DNA of 64,000 bases from UBA2779 sp965232165 (GTDB lineage Bacteria > Spirochaetota > Spirochaetia > DSM-2461): NCBI GenBank assembly GCA_965232165.1, contig CBDDOY010000002.1, positions 744,001 to 808,000 of the forward strand, in the 5' to 3' direction. Shown here piece by piece: positions 10,282 to 20,754 of the stretch (its first letter is position 1; every line of letters starts with the position of its first letter). Below the pieces are notes generated by a model. It made no database searches. It was not told where the DNA came from and was given only the letters and a program-made list of their open reading frames with translations. Both the position numbers and the translations under genes were made by a program.

Positions 10282-12412
10282 CCCAAGTTCACCACTAAAA
10301 AACGTAATTCCTTATAATAAATGGAGTTACTATTTTTTATTTACACTACGGATTTGGTGAGTCGTCATCCGACGGTTCAACGCCTTTCCCGACAACCCAA
10401 GCATCGCATAAATCTTCTGATGTTCTAGTTCCTGTCGGGAGTCGAGTCTCACTTCATTATTCATCAGCACTCCCTCTTCAGTCTTGGAAATGTACTCTAT
10501 GGTTATCCTCTGGTGGGTAGAAAGAACTTCTTTTATGGTCTTCCAACTCCGTGTATCTCCCCCTTTTCGTAATTTACATTCAGTCGCATGCATCAGGTGA
10601 TACGCAAGGACTGATATAAACATATGCGACTGCACTCTCTCCTCCAGTTGATGAAAGTTAGGCCGAAAGCCAAGATGAGACTTCATGTCTCTAAATGAGT
10701 TTTCAATACGTCCAAGCATTATATAGAGCTCCCAAATATTTTTGTCATCCAAATCTTTTCGATTGGTTCTAAGGGTATAAGTTCCTTCACTGTTTCCTGT
10801 CTGAGTTTTCTTCTCCCATTTAATGTCAATCGCATTCAACTTTCCTGTCCGCTTGGCAGGCTCCCCAGGAATAACTGATATTTCATAAAGTTTTGCAGCC
10901 TTTGGATATTTTTCCTTAAGCCTGCCAATGCTCTGAAGAACCGAAGAATACAGTTTCATGCGGTTTTTCTTGTTTAATCCGTCACGAAGATATTGAAGTC
11001 TTTCAAGGAGGACGGTTTCGGTACGCATAGCCATGGCCTCTTCTTTAAGACGTTTGTGCTCGCTCTTTACCAGAACCCAATGCTCATCCGAGATTGTTTT
11101 TCCGAATACTTCAATCTTGGCACCTGTTTTCTTGTCCTCCATGACCAGATTCATCTCTTGCGATGGCTCAAGCTCCAAAGGACTTTTCCCTCTGTGGACC
11201 ACAAGGTAGGAGCATTTCCGCTTTTTAAGCCATTCGATATTCTCTTTTGTGGCAATCCCGGCATCCATTACGACAGTTGCCCCGACTTTTAGGCCCGCGT
11301 TGGCTTCCAAATCTAAAATCGTGGCCTGAAAAGTCTTGGATTCGCACTGGTTCCCCGGATGGAACTTGCTATACTTGGGAAATCCATCCGCATCGACAAC
11401 CAACCCCAGGGTAGCCAATTTGCAGTCACTGCGCTTTTCTTTCGAGCGACCATAAGATGCCTTTGGGTTCTTTTTGCACTGACCCTCAAAGTAGGTGTTC
11501 GTTAAATCGTAAAGTACAATGCTTTCGTCGAGGGAGAATAAATCTTGTTCTTTACAAGCCAAATGCTTCTCCAGCTCGTCCTTACAGCGGTAGAGAACAT
11601 CGGCAGCCCTGTAGTACGCATTCAGGGAGGACGAATGGGGTAAGCCGCACAGCTCAAAAAGAGCAGAATGTTTTTCCGCCCACTGCCTGGTAAATCGCTC
11701 GCTGGCTGGTTTGATCATTCTACCGACGATTAGAGCTTCAAGTAAGGGGATCGTTCCCTTAGGCACACCGCATTTCCTTAGAACTCTGTCCATTTCCAAC
11801 TCTTTCCATTGCTGATGACAGACGTACTCAGGGCCTAGGCTTCTGACTTTCTTTGTTTCAAGGCTGTTAACATCGACCGCTACAAAATTGGCTTGCGCTT
11901 GAGCTTTTAGTTGTGCGTCTTTTGCCCGCTTGGTGAAAATGCGGTCTGATACCTGCTGTGCGATTTTCTCAATGTCTTCATCCAAGTCGAATAATTCTCT
12001 GTTTCCTGAAAGAATATTTTCAATTCTTCTTGCCAGAGCTTTGTATTGAGAAGAATCAATATCCAGTTTCCCAAGGTTGAGAATAATCCGCTGTCGGGGG
12101 CCTTTATCAGTGCGGATATTTTCTACAAGATTGAGGTAGGTGTACTGTTTTTTCGTTTTACCGTTGGCAACTTTTATTGATCTTATATACATACCACTAA
12201 GATACACCACAGCCACAAAAGAGGCAAGCGAAAAATAAAGTGTTAGGCACTACATTTTGATTTGAGGTGATTTGAGGTCCCCAAAAAGCGGAATCCCTAA
12301 ATATTCTATGGTATTTATGAGGTTTTGGGAAATATTTAAGCCTTTTTTTGAAGTAATTCGTTTTCTTGGTCGTTAAAAAAATATTTAGCAGGTGTATTTT
12401 GGTGAACTTGGG
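10282..12412 (-). mobile_element. IS1634-family insertion sequence, copy 1 (2131 bp)
   Basis: Terminal inverted repeats CCCAAGTTCACCA (left) and TGGTGAACTTGGG (right) bound a single transposase gene. The 4-bp target duplication TGAA lies at 10278-10281 and 12413-12416. The length equals that of copy 2 at 27471-29601, and the two are nearly identical, so the insertion is recent. Confidence 0.9.
10330..12216 (-). CDS. IS1634-family transposase
   Basis: An intact 628-residue IS1634/IS4-superfamily DDE transposase. Candidate catalytic residues: Asp in LYDLTNTYFEG, Asp in VVMDAGIATKENIEWL, and Glu in LGRIENSFRDMKSHLGF (the C-terminal Y-2-R-3-E-6-K-like region). The N-terminal MYIRSIKVANGKTKKQY with VENIRTDKGPRQRIILNLGKL is characteristic of the family. 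Start: the ATG at 12216 (MAVVYLSGMYIRS) or the internal ATG eight codons later. It differs from copy 2 by a few codons (for example GTIPLL here, GTLPLL in copy 2). Likely functional and able to move. Confidence 0.9.
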   Translation of the reverse strand: MAVVYLSGMYIRSIKVANGKTKKQYTYLNLVENIRTDKGPRQRIILNLGKLDIDSSQYKALARRIENILSGNRELFDLDEDIEKIAQQVSDRIFTKRAKDAQLKAQAQANFVAVDVNSLETKKVRSLGPEYVCHQQWKELEMDRVLRKCGVPKGTIPLLEALIVGRMIKPASERFTRQWAEKHSALFELCGLPHSSSLNAYYRAADVLYRCKDELEKHLACKEQDLFSLDESIVLYDLTNTYFEGQCKKNPKASYGRSKEKRSDCKLATLGLVVDADGFPKYSKFHPGNQCESKTFQATILDLEANAGLKVGATVVMDAGIATKENIEWLKKRKCSYLVVHRGKSPLELEPSQEMNLVMEDKKTGAKIEVFGKTISDEHWVLVKSEHKRLKEEAMAMRTETVLLERLQYLRDGLNKKNRMKLYSSVLQSIGRLKEKYPKAAKLYEISVIPGEPAKRTGKLNAIDIKWEKKTQTGNSEGTYTLRTNRKDLDDKNIWELYIMLGRIENSFRDMKSHLGFRPNFHQLEERVQSHMFISVLAYHLMHATECKLRKGGDTRSWKTIKEVLSTHQRITIEYISKTEEGVLMNNEVRLDSRQELEHQKIYAMLGLSGKALNRRMTTHQIRSVNKK

Positions 12413-13681
12413 TGAAAAACATTGCGGAAGCTCTCTCCTCTTCGGTACTTGAACTCCCGTGGACCGAAAGCATATCAGTTCAAACAGGCGGCGAACCCAG
12501 CGATCCTTATTATCTGTCCGACAAAGAAGCCGGCACCGAAATCCTCTACGGGAAGGTTCATTATAAAAGTGATGCAGGCAGTTTCGGCCAACTGTCGGCT
12601 CAGATTTTATCCAAAATCGAATTAAATCAGGGGGAATTGTCCGTACACCCCCCTTCTGATCCTCTTTCAGGGCTACTGGGATTAAAGCCGGGCCGGGAGA
12701 CTTGGACCGTCAGCGGTCATTCCCCCGAAGAAGCCAGAGCTTCTGCTGAAATGTTTGTCAATGCCGCAAAAGAACAAAACTGGACGATCCTTCCCTCCGG
12801 CAGAAAGCCGGGAATAGTTCTCTACCCGGACCGAGAAAAATTGGCTCAGACCGGCCTAGACGTTTCAATGTTTTCACAAAGTGTCGGGTCCTCATTGTTC
12901 GGCTCAATCCAGTCATCAGTTTTCATTGACGGCAGAGATGTGGATATAAAAGTCCAGCTCAATCGCAACAACAGGAATTCCGTGAATAAATTGAGCGAAC
13001 TGAATCTGAGCGGAAGAAATTCTGAACTATTCAAGCTGGATGAGCTGGTTATGATCGAAGAAGAATTCAGACTTCCTTATTTGAGCCGGACTGACAGAAA
13101 GGATGTATCCGAACTCGTGTATTCGGGCCGTCACACCCGAGAAGCCGGACAGAAACTAATGCTGTCGGGACTCAGATCTACAGACCAATCGCTTATCCGC
13201 GAAAATCTCGTGGGTATCATCACCATATTCACTCTTTCTCTCATTCTGCTCTATCTGACTCTCGGAGCGCAGTTTGAGTCTTTTTCTCTTCCTCTATTGC
13301 TCATGCTGGCTTTGCCGCTGGGCTTTTCCGGAATTACTGCAGCTCTTCTCGTCGGCCGGGCTGCTCTGGACCTGAATTCCGTCCTCGGGATACTTGTATT
13401 AATGGGAATCAGTGTGAACAATTCCATCCTGCTCTACGAAACTTTTCAGAATGAGCTTAAATCTGAAGGCTGCACAATACTGGGAGCGATTTACAGAGGG
13501 ACTGTCAACAGAATTCGCCCCATTATGATGACTATGCTCACAACGACTCTGGCATTGATTCCTCTTGCAGTGGATCCCTTCGGCACTTCAACACAAAGTT
13601 CCATGGCTCTGGCCATTATCGGAGGTTTGACGATATCGACCGTTCTCAGCTTGCTGGTGATCCCCAAGGTATTCTATTTGT

Positions 13682-16651
13682 ATGAAAAAAAACGATCCGC
13701 TGCATCGGTGGTATAATAGGCCTGTAACACCCTGTCTCTTTTTTATAGCCATGACTCTCCTGTCTGCCGCATCTCTTTTCAAAACAGAATTGGGAGGAAG
13801 CATGCCTTCGGCTGAAAAGAATTTTTCAATAATAACACAGCACTACGGAATTAGCAGCGAAGAGATAGAAAGAACCATAACGGCGCCACTCGAGGAGAGC
13901 ATAAGCGTAATCACAGGAATCGAACGGCTGCGTTCATCAAGTGAGTATTCGAAATCGAGAGTAGACATCATTCTTAGAAAAGAAACGGACAGCACTGAAT
14001 TTTATCTGAACCTGAGAGACCGGATCGAACGTGTGTATTCCAGTATGCCCCAGTCCGTGCAGAAGCCGCAAATCGTAACGAGCGGATCAAACCAGAAACC
14101 TTCTTTTATAATCTCATTTTCATCAGACGTGACTGATCCTGTTCATCTGAGACCTTTTATTGAAAACGAAGTAAAACCTTCCTATGAAAAAATTCCAGGT
14201 ATCAGAGAAATCGAAGTCGGAGGGGGCGCTCTCAAGGAAATCCACATAGAGCTAAACGAGGAAAAGCTCACTTTGGCAGGGCATAATCCAGGCACTATTG
14301 CTTCCATGATTCAAAAACAGAACCAGTATTCCCCGCTCGGCAAGATAAAACAATCATCCATACATATCCCCGTCAGCATAGACGGCAGATTATCCGAGCT
14401 GAACGAAATCAAGAAATTGATGATAACAACCAGGTCAGGTCAGGGCATGGAACTTCAGGAACTGGCTGTTATCCGCTTCGGATATCGCAAACCGGAAAGC
14501 GTGAGCAGGGTCGGAGGCGGGGAAAAAGTAACGCTCTACATAAAAACAGGAGGAGAATCCAATATCGTCGAACTATCGGAAAGACTCAACAAAGTCTCAG
14601 AACACTGGATCAATAAGGGGCTGGACGTCAAAGTCATTTACGATCAGGGATTGCAGATGGACAAGTCCATAAGACAAGTGATGGCTGCAATAGCTATCGG
14701 AATGATAGCCGTCGCCCTGTTTGTTGCAATAACAGTAAGAAACCTGAAGCAAGCCTTCGTTCTTTCTCTTACCCTCCCAATAACCGGTATGGTTTCGATT
14801 GCTATACTAAATTTTCTTAACATATCTGTAGACAACTACATACTTGCGGGAATGGCTATTGCCGTCGGTATAATTATCGATTCGGGCATAATTATTTCAG
14901 AATCAATCACTGAAAACAAACGTGATATTGGAAAAATTCTTCCGGCACTGATATCCTCGACGATTACATCAGCAATTGTTCTGCTCCCTCTGATATATCT
15001 AAGAGATTCGATTACGGGCATTGGACCGATTAGCATAACTCTTTTAATCATGCTTCTGCTGTCACTGCTGCTCAATGTTCTATTCATTCCAGTTTTTCTT
15101 AACGGCAGTCCGAGAGTTCAAAACCAGCCTCCGTTTATTCGGAAAATGAAAAATGCCTTGTTGCGAGCCAGCAAGTTCGCGTATGAAAAATGGGCGGCTG
15201 TAATCCTGTCTGCTTTGATTCTTTTCGCCGCGGCAATCTTCTCTCTGATTTCCGGCGGCAGTAAATTTGATGCGATTCTCGAAGAGCCATTAGTTTTCGC
15301 TCATGTCGAGATGGAAAGCGGAGCTTCTGTCTCCTCTGTAGATGAACGGATCAGAAATTTCATTCCGATTTTGGAGGAACATCCACAAATCAATCAGGTA
15401 GAATCAATTTCACGAAGAGGGAACGCTTAACTGACTATACGATACGAAGAAAAAGATACAGATCCGGAAAAATTGAAAAACTGGATCAGAACTGTTTCCG
15501 CAGGCATTCCAAGAGCATCTCTTTTCATACCGGAAGAGTCCTCCTCCAAATCCGTGAAAATTGAAATTGCAATAACGGGAACAGATAACGGGCGTTTGAG
15601 ATCACTGGCGAGGGAAACCCTCAATGATTTCATGGATGAGAAGTGGGTTGCAGAAGGCGTACTGCATTTCAAAGATACCCCTCCTTCTTATACTCTCTGG
15701 ATTGATCAAACCCAGTTTCCGATCTCCGGTTTGTCGTCTCAGGATATTATCAATCGATTCCGTTGGGATCTTCAGGGACCGGTAGCGGACAAATGGCTGG
15801 AAGATGGAAATGAAATAGATTTGCGTGTCATGGGAGAGGGGAACAGAGAGAGAACGTATGAAGAACTCCAGTCTCTTCCATTTGCAAGTTCCAAGGCGGA
15901 AAACGCATATATAAGAGCGGATCAACTGGGATATTTCAGAGAAGACTCAGAACCGTCCAGAATATACAGAAATAACAAACAGAGATGCGTTTATTTCTCT
16001 GTTAAAACAAAATCGATGAATCTCGACAAGCTGGAAAAAGCAGTCTGGTCCGTATTGGAGAAACAGGATATTCCAGACGGTTATGCTTTCCAGTTAGACA
16101 GAAAAATTTACAAGCAGAAAGATCATCTCAACCGACTGTGGCTTCTCTTTCTTCTGGCATTATTCCTAATCTATGCCGTACTTTCTGCACAATCCGAATC
16201 GTTTACTTCCCCGGCTATTATATTGGCTTTTATCCCTATTTCCCTTTCCTTTCCCGTGATAGCCCTCAGAGTGATCAGTCAATCAATTTCGACATCCATT
16301 ATTATAGGATTTATCGTTCTTACGGGTATGGTTGTCAACAATGCAATTTTGATCATAGATTATTGTCGAAACAACCAGGGTCCGCCAATGAAGAGCCTTA
16401 TCATCGAAGCTATTGGAGTTCGCCTGAAACCACTGTTGCTCACATCGGGAACAACGGCTTTGGGAACTCTGCCTCTGCTGTTTTACAATCCGGGAGAATT
16501 CAGCTTTCTCAATGCCCTTTCTTTCATTATGCTCTTCGGAGTAATCGGGTCCATATTTGCATCATTGCTCTTTATTCCCGCTATTGCACGGCTATGGCCC
16601 GGCGGGTTTAATTCTCTAAGGGCACCTCTAAAAAACCCATTTAGTTCTTGA
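13682..16651 (+). pseudogene. RND-family efflux transporter B, in-frame stop, 3' end replaced by a miniature element
   Basis: A second RND pump gene of 990 codons. The N-terminus has one TM (RWYNRPVTPCLFFIAMTLLSAA) and the porter domain. TM bundles lie at about 14680-15110 (IRQVMAAIAIGMIAVALFVAI, GMAIAVGIIIDSGIIISESI) and 16130-16600 (LWLLFLLALFLIYAVLSAQSE, VVNNAILIIDYCR). A TAA at 15428-15430 interrupts the frame (RRGNA, stop, LTIRYEEKD), which then continues unchanged to 16651. The last codons (GFNSL, then RAPLKNPFSS) come from the miniature element at 16620. Removing that element and one CTAA copy gives a native end of FNSLRLK-stop. With transporter A it would form a hetero-RND pump. Probably inactive. 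Confidence 0.88.
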
Positions 16652-16782
16652 CTCGATCTTTTCCATCGCTACTGCGTTGTCAAAATGCTCACGTAGCTTA
16701 AGCTACGCTCCGCTTCTGCCGCCTTGTATCGACAAAAAATATTTCTTCGTCAATTTCCTAAAGCTGTTTCTTAGAGGGGCCC
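16620..16782. mobile_element. Miniature inverted-repeat element (MITE), copy at convergent gene ends
   Basis: A 163-bp element with ends GGGCACCTCTAA and TTAGAGGGGCCC, flanked by CTAA duplications at 16616-16619 and 16783-16786. The interior contains the short palindrome ACGTAGCTTAAGCTACG. It carries the stop codons now used by the RND gene (plus strand) and by the TPR gene (minus strand). It encodes no transposase. Confidence 0.9.
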
Positions 16783-18130
16783 CTAAGATTGAAATAAGCC
16801 GAGCTTTTAGTATCCCTTCCGCCTCTTCCAAAAGGAGATTGAGGAATTTATTGACAACCGGGTCCCGAGACAATATCTTCATCTGCTCTATAGCCGCATC
16901 GGTAGAATATACTTCGGGAATATTCAAGAAATGAATTATGGGCTTTAAGTGTTGAAGATCTCCATCTTTTTTATATCTGAGTATATGATTCTCAACTTCG
17001 GGCCTAACAAGAAAATGCTCAATGCTTTCCGAGTCCAATCCCTCGCTCCGCCCCAGTTCCATCCGATAATGGTCTGCTGTATTTTTATCGGCATACAAGA
17101 GAACCAGCTCGGTAAGGGAAAGCCTGCTGTATTTTTCAATCTCCATTCCGTATTCCAAAATTCTTTTGTAATAATGTGGGTGATTGTAAAAATATGGCTC
17201 CAAAGCCAAATATGAATTTAATTCGCTTCTATCGATAGATTCCATGCCGAATTGTGAATTCAGCTCAAAAAAAAGATATACCGGATTATCAATTTCCTTT
17301 GTCTTCAAGATTTCAGATGCCCTCTGCCAATCAGAATTGGAGTAGGCTCTTAACCCCAGGAGCAGTTTCTCATCGACTTCGTATTGGCTTATTTTTTCAA
17401 AAAAACCAATAATCTCCTGCTACCCTATCAGATTGTAGGCCAACTGAAAATCCAGATCAATAAAACCGGTTATTAAAGATTCATCAACCCTTCCCAGTTT
17501 TCCGCTAAGCACCGATATCCTCAGCCCCAGGCCGGGTTCGTATCCGTGTCTTCTCCAGTATTCCATCCAGAGAGTATAAGTGTAGTCAAAATCCTGAAAA
17601 CGAATGGACAACTCGGAAATATTGTTCCAGTCGCTGTATTTTAACAGCTCGGGCTGCTCCATGAAGACTTCTTTAAATGCGGAGTAACCCTGTTCCAGAT
17701 TATCTATTTGAGAATATGCTCTGGCGATTGTCAGTTTGATTCCGATTGGGTCCTGAGAATTATTCTCAAGGGCTGTCAGTCCCGCATCAATTGAATCCTG
17801 CCATCTTTCCTGAGCATAGTGCAAATCCGACAGAGCACCATAGAGTTTATAATTCCATTCAGCATCTTTCGCGATTCTATTGCCCTGTGCGGTTTCCAAG
17901 TACTTTTTTGCGCTGTAAAAATCATTTTTCAGCAGATATATATACCCTAAATCTATATTGATATAAAAATTATCCGGATACTGATCATTCAATTCCAGAA
18001 CTTTCACAAGGTATTCATCCCCGTTGGAATTGTTGTAGGCATCGAGCAGTTTTTGCTGTATTTCACCTTGATCAACACAGCCTGTGAGCATAGAGATCAG
18101 CCAGATCATTTCTCCAAATACTCTTTTCAT
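16703..18130 (-). pseudogene. TPR-repeat lipoprotein with in-frame stop and MITE-derived C-terminus
   Basis: The gene starts at 18130 with a lipoprotein-like signal (MKRVFGEMIWLISMLTGC) and encodes tetratricopeptide-type helical repeats, for example NFYINIDLGYIYLLKNDFYSAKKYLETA and AEWNYKLYGALSDLHYAQERWQDSIDAGLTALENN. A TAG at 17420-17422 (LAYNLIG, stop, QEIIGFFEKIS) splits it. The same frame then continues with more helical repeats to 16703; total 476 codons. The last 27 residues or so (GAPLRNSFRKLTKKYF onward) derive from the miniature element. Before that insertion the protein would have ended KARLISILEN-stop, overlapping the RND gene end to tail. A TTG at 17308 could start a separate distal fragment. 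It may have served as an envelope partner of the pump; that is inference. Confidence 0.8.
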
Positions 18131-18429
18131 GCTTCACTATAAATCTTTTTCAAAAAAGAGTCTTCATGATAGAAGAAGTTATCTCAATTGAGGTTCCCTA
18201 ACGATCAATCCGAAGGCTTTGGCCCAATAAGGGGGCCGGCAGCAACGGGCATTTCCTTAGCTTCTTATTGGCGCTTCCACTGAACCGGCCGTCTCTCCCT
18301 CCAGCCGGGCCCGGTCGAAACCGTGTACAGGTTTCTCCGAGGATGACACGCATTACTTGCAGGCATAGCCCTCGAAAGCAGCCCAGCCGAGACGGTGCAA
18401 ATTGTAACGTCCTGGGCTGCGGCTCGTTG
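18131..18429. other. Intergenic stretch downstream of the Shango-like operon
   Basis: About 300 bp between the TPR gene start and the helicase gene end. It is GC-rich towards 18430, and I find no convincing coding frame. The CCAATAAG...CTTATTGG pair around 18222-18267 could form a stem, with CGGCC elements inside, but there is no T-run. Nothing firm can be assigned. Confidence 0.4.
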
Positions 18430-20754
18430 TCATCGTTCTGCCCTCTCGTTTTCGACGCTGGCCGGGATACTGTTTTGTGCAAGCTGTGCCAAAGTTTTCC
18501 ACGCCCCCTGGGTGTCAAGCTTTCTCGATGCGTAGTCTCGGCACAAAAGCTCCTCTGGCAGACAGTAGTCATATTTTTCTGTCTTCTTGTTCCTAACCTT
18601 TTCCGCCAAGTCCACCGGATTCGCAGGACCTGACTCGGCAAGAGCTTTTAGATGGGAAAGAACAGTATGAGTCGTCGAATCAAGGACCAAAAGGGCAATG
18701 CCTTCGTTTGAGATATCAAGTCCTCGTGATGTAAGCTGAAGGTTCAGCGTTCCGAGAATTCGGTCCCCCTTCCATGGGAAGATAAGAACATCCCGGCCTG
18801 TCTGGACGAGGGATTGTCTAAGCAGTCCTGAGCGTTCAAAGCTGTCGCGACCTTCGGCAAGAAGGCTTTGAGCACTCGAATTTAGATATACCGGCACCCG
18901 TTTTGAACGGTAGATACTGAACATCTTCTCTCTGATTTTGTCATCTATCGCACTGCCTCCACTGCTGAATTTGGGAGGACTGCCTCCTGCTGCTGACACG
19001 AGGCCGATAACTTTGCCTTGGAAGTCAATACTGAGGATCTTCCAGCGCCGGCCGCCGAAGATGAGATACATCCCTTCCGAGATCGGCTCGAGTATCGGCA
19101 GAGACCCCAACACCCTTCCGGCGTTCACCAATCTGAACTCTTCAGAGGTCATAAAGGCGGAGAAGAAGTCGTAATGGCCGACGACTTTTTCTCCCGTAAG
19201 CCCAATAACAATCTCGCCGTCATGCGTTTGAGTGATGAGATCCTGCCGGCCAAGTTCTCTGAGAAGAGCCGCGAACATCGAAGGGTCTAACCCCTTAAAA
19301 GGACCAGACTGGCATAACATACGCCACGCATCCTTGGCTGTAACACCACCGCCGTATTGAGCCGTGAGGGAAAGAATTTGCTGAACCAAGGTAGACAGAT
19401 GGAGCATTTCGGCAGCCGGAGATTCATTCCATTTCTCGAGGAGCAGATTCACCATGGCTATCGACTGAACCAGCTCGGCACGGAGGGCATCCTGAAGAGA
19501 AGTTTCCGGTGTTATCTCATTCTCAACAACATATATCCGCATCACCGCGGCTTGGCCGTCCCGACGGCCGGAACGGCCTAAGCGTTGACGCATCGAGGAT
19601 ACAGAATGGGGCGTGCCTATCTGAGCGATGCTGGCGACATCGCCGATATCAATGCCCAATTCCAAGGTAGTTGTACAGACGATATTGCCCGGTCTCTCTT
19701 TGCCCTTTACTAACGATTCAGCGTCCTCCCTTAACTCCTTCGAGAGAGACCCATGATGGGGCAGGAATTCATTCGGAACACGCATGTTTTCCGATTTTCG
19801 CCTTAAGCAGTCCGAAAGCTCTTCGACTGTCTGCCGATTATTGGCAAAGATCAGGTTGTCCGTACCGCGAAGCTTCTTGAAAAGGTGCTCGGCAATATCC
19901 AATCTGTCTCCCGTGAGTACATCCTCGGGTTGAATTTCACGCCCCTTGCTGTCTGCATCTTGAACTTCCTTTGCAGAAAGACGGGGCGGAGTTCTTCGGT
20001 ATCCTCGGAGTTGAATCTTGATCTCCTGCCCCTCATCGTTCGAAACGATTTGCACAACCTCTTTACCTCGGTCAGGCCGAAGGTATTCAGCGGCCAAATT
20101 CATATCGCCAAGCGTCGCTGAGAGTCCAATCCGCGGGATCGTTCGCCGTACAGTCAATTCAATACGATGCAGCAGCGACTGAAGCTGTCGCCCCCTTTCC
20201 CTCCCGACGAATGCGTGAAGTTCATCGATAACGACAAAATCCAATGAAGAAAAAATCTTTGGTATTCTGGGACCGCGCAAAACAAAGAGTGCTTCGAGAG
20301 ATTCGGGTGTAATAATCAATATCCCCGATGGATTCTTTAGCAATTTTTGTTTTTTGGTTGAGGAAACATCCCCATGCCAACGATGAACCGGGACTTCTGA
20401 GCATCCGCATAGCTGCTCTAGACGATCATACTGGTCATCAATAAGTGCTTTGAGTGGACTGACACACAGACATCGAATGCTTCCCGCTGGTTTTTCTGCG
20501 ATTCTTGAGGTTATAGGCAGAAACGCCGCTTCAGTTTTCCCGCCCGCCGTCGCCGCGGCGATTATGACATCTTTCCCGCCGCCAAGAATTGGCTTTGCCG
20601 CCTTCTCCTGAATCGGATGCAGCACCGTCCAGCCCTTGTCCCATATCCATTTCTGCACTCCGGAATGAAGTCGAGAAAAAGAAGATGAGGGGCCTGGGTC
20701 AGAGTTTGAAGGCGGAAAGTTCATCATCGTCCTCAGCACTGTCATCATTTTCAA
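18430..20754 (-). CDS. sngC: DEAD/DEAH-box helicase, SngC-like (Shango)
   Basis: A superfamily 2 helicase of 774 residues, or 763 from the downstream ATG at 20721. Motif I is AAATAGGKTEAAFLP (about residues 66-80), motif II is the DELH box in VIDELHAFVGRERG, motif III is GLSATLGD, and motif VI is RMRQRLGRSGRRDG. A long C-terminal region of about 330 residues resembles Lhr/BrxHI-type helicases. Such helicases couple ATP hydrolysis to movement on nucleic acid. It is the last gene of a minus-strand operon with a P-loop ATPase and a TerB-domain gene, the published composition of Shango (SngA, SngB, SngC). It overlaps sngB by 56 bp from the 20754 start or 23 bp from 20721; the shorter one is preceded by GAGGACG. 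BREX brxHI is a more distant alternative. Confidence 0.75.
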   Translation of the reverse strand: MKMMTVLRTMMNFPPSNSDPGPSSSFSRLHSGVQKWIWDKGWTVLHPIQEKAAKPILGGGKDVIIAAATAGGKTEAAFLPITSRIAEKPAGSIRCLCVSPLKALIDDQYDRLEQLCGCSEVPVHRWHGDVSSTKKQKLLKNPSGILIITPESLEALFVLRGPRIPKIFSSLDFVVIDELHAFVGRERGRQLQSLLHRIELTVRRTIPRIGLSATLGDMNLAAEYLRPDRGKEVVQIVSNDEGQEIKIQLRGYRRTPPRLSAKEVQDADSKGREIQPEDVLTGDRLDIAEHLFKKLRGTDNLIFANNRQTVEELSDCLRRKSENMRVPNEFLPHHGSLSKELREDAESLVKGKERPGNIVCTTTLELGIDIGDVASIAQIGTPHSVSSMRQRLGRSGRRDGQAAVMRIYVVENEITPETSLQDALRAELVQSIAMVNLLLEKWNESPAAEMLHLSTLVQQILSLTAQYGGGVTAKDAWRMLCQSGPFKGLDPSMFAALLRELGRQDLITQTHDGEIVIGLTGEKVVGHYDFFSAFMTSEEFRLVNAGRVLGSLPILEPISEGMYLIFGGRRWKILSIDFQGKVIGLVSAAGGSPPKFSSGGSAIDDKIREKMFSIYRSKRVPVYLNSSAQSLLAEGRDSFERSGLLRQSLVQTGRDVLIFPWKGDRILGTLNLQLTSRGLDISNEGIALLVLDSTTHTVLSHLKALAESGPANPVDLAEKVRNKKTEKYDYCLPEELLCRDYASRKLDTQGAWKTLAQLAQNSIPASVENERAER

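Larger units (their letters stand above)
8591..13716 (+). pseudogene. RND-family efflux transporter A, with in-frame stop and IS1634 insertion
   Basis: An inner-membrane RND pump subunit of about 996 codons once the IS is removed. The N-terminus MRSLIRLSINRPVATVMVFLAVLI and the first TM bundle (GALFAFLVLLVFLKN, GVGMLVDNAIVVMERLS) are typical AcrB-like features. Lesion one is a TAG at 10223-10225, within the conserved segment that normally reads FLP-x-x-D/E-x-G (here FLPAVN, stop, GFMTVRIEMPPGTS). Lesion two is the IS1634 at 10282-12412, flanked by TGAA duplications. Precise removal restores the frame (DYM-KNIAEAL), and the remaining part (12417-13716) contains the second TM bundle with LGAQFESFSLPLLLMLALPLG and GISVNNSILLYE. 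The 3' end overlaps the second RND gene by 35 bp. Confidence 0.9.

Noticed and set aside
12412..13716. Frame starting with GTG at the IS1634 edge as an independent gene
   Set aside because: It is the 3' half of RND transporter A; the GTG is a junction artefact made from the last base of the IS and the target duplication.
4584..17422. Reassignment of TAG/TAA to glutamine in this organism
   Set aside because: In-frame TAG and TAA could each come from Gln codons, but intact genes in the window end with TAA (guaB, purA, guaA) and TAG (deoD, nnr). The in-frame stops are limited to one decaying cluster.
18198..18641. Minus-strand frame overlapping the helicase 3' end as a separate gene
   Set aside because: It lies largely inside the helicase gene in another frame, shows no domain, and its composition matches an out-of-frame shadow.
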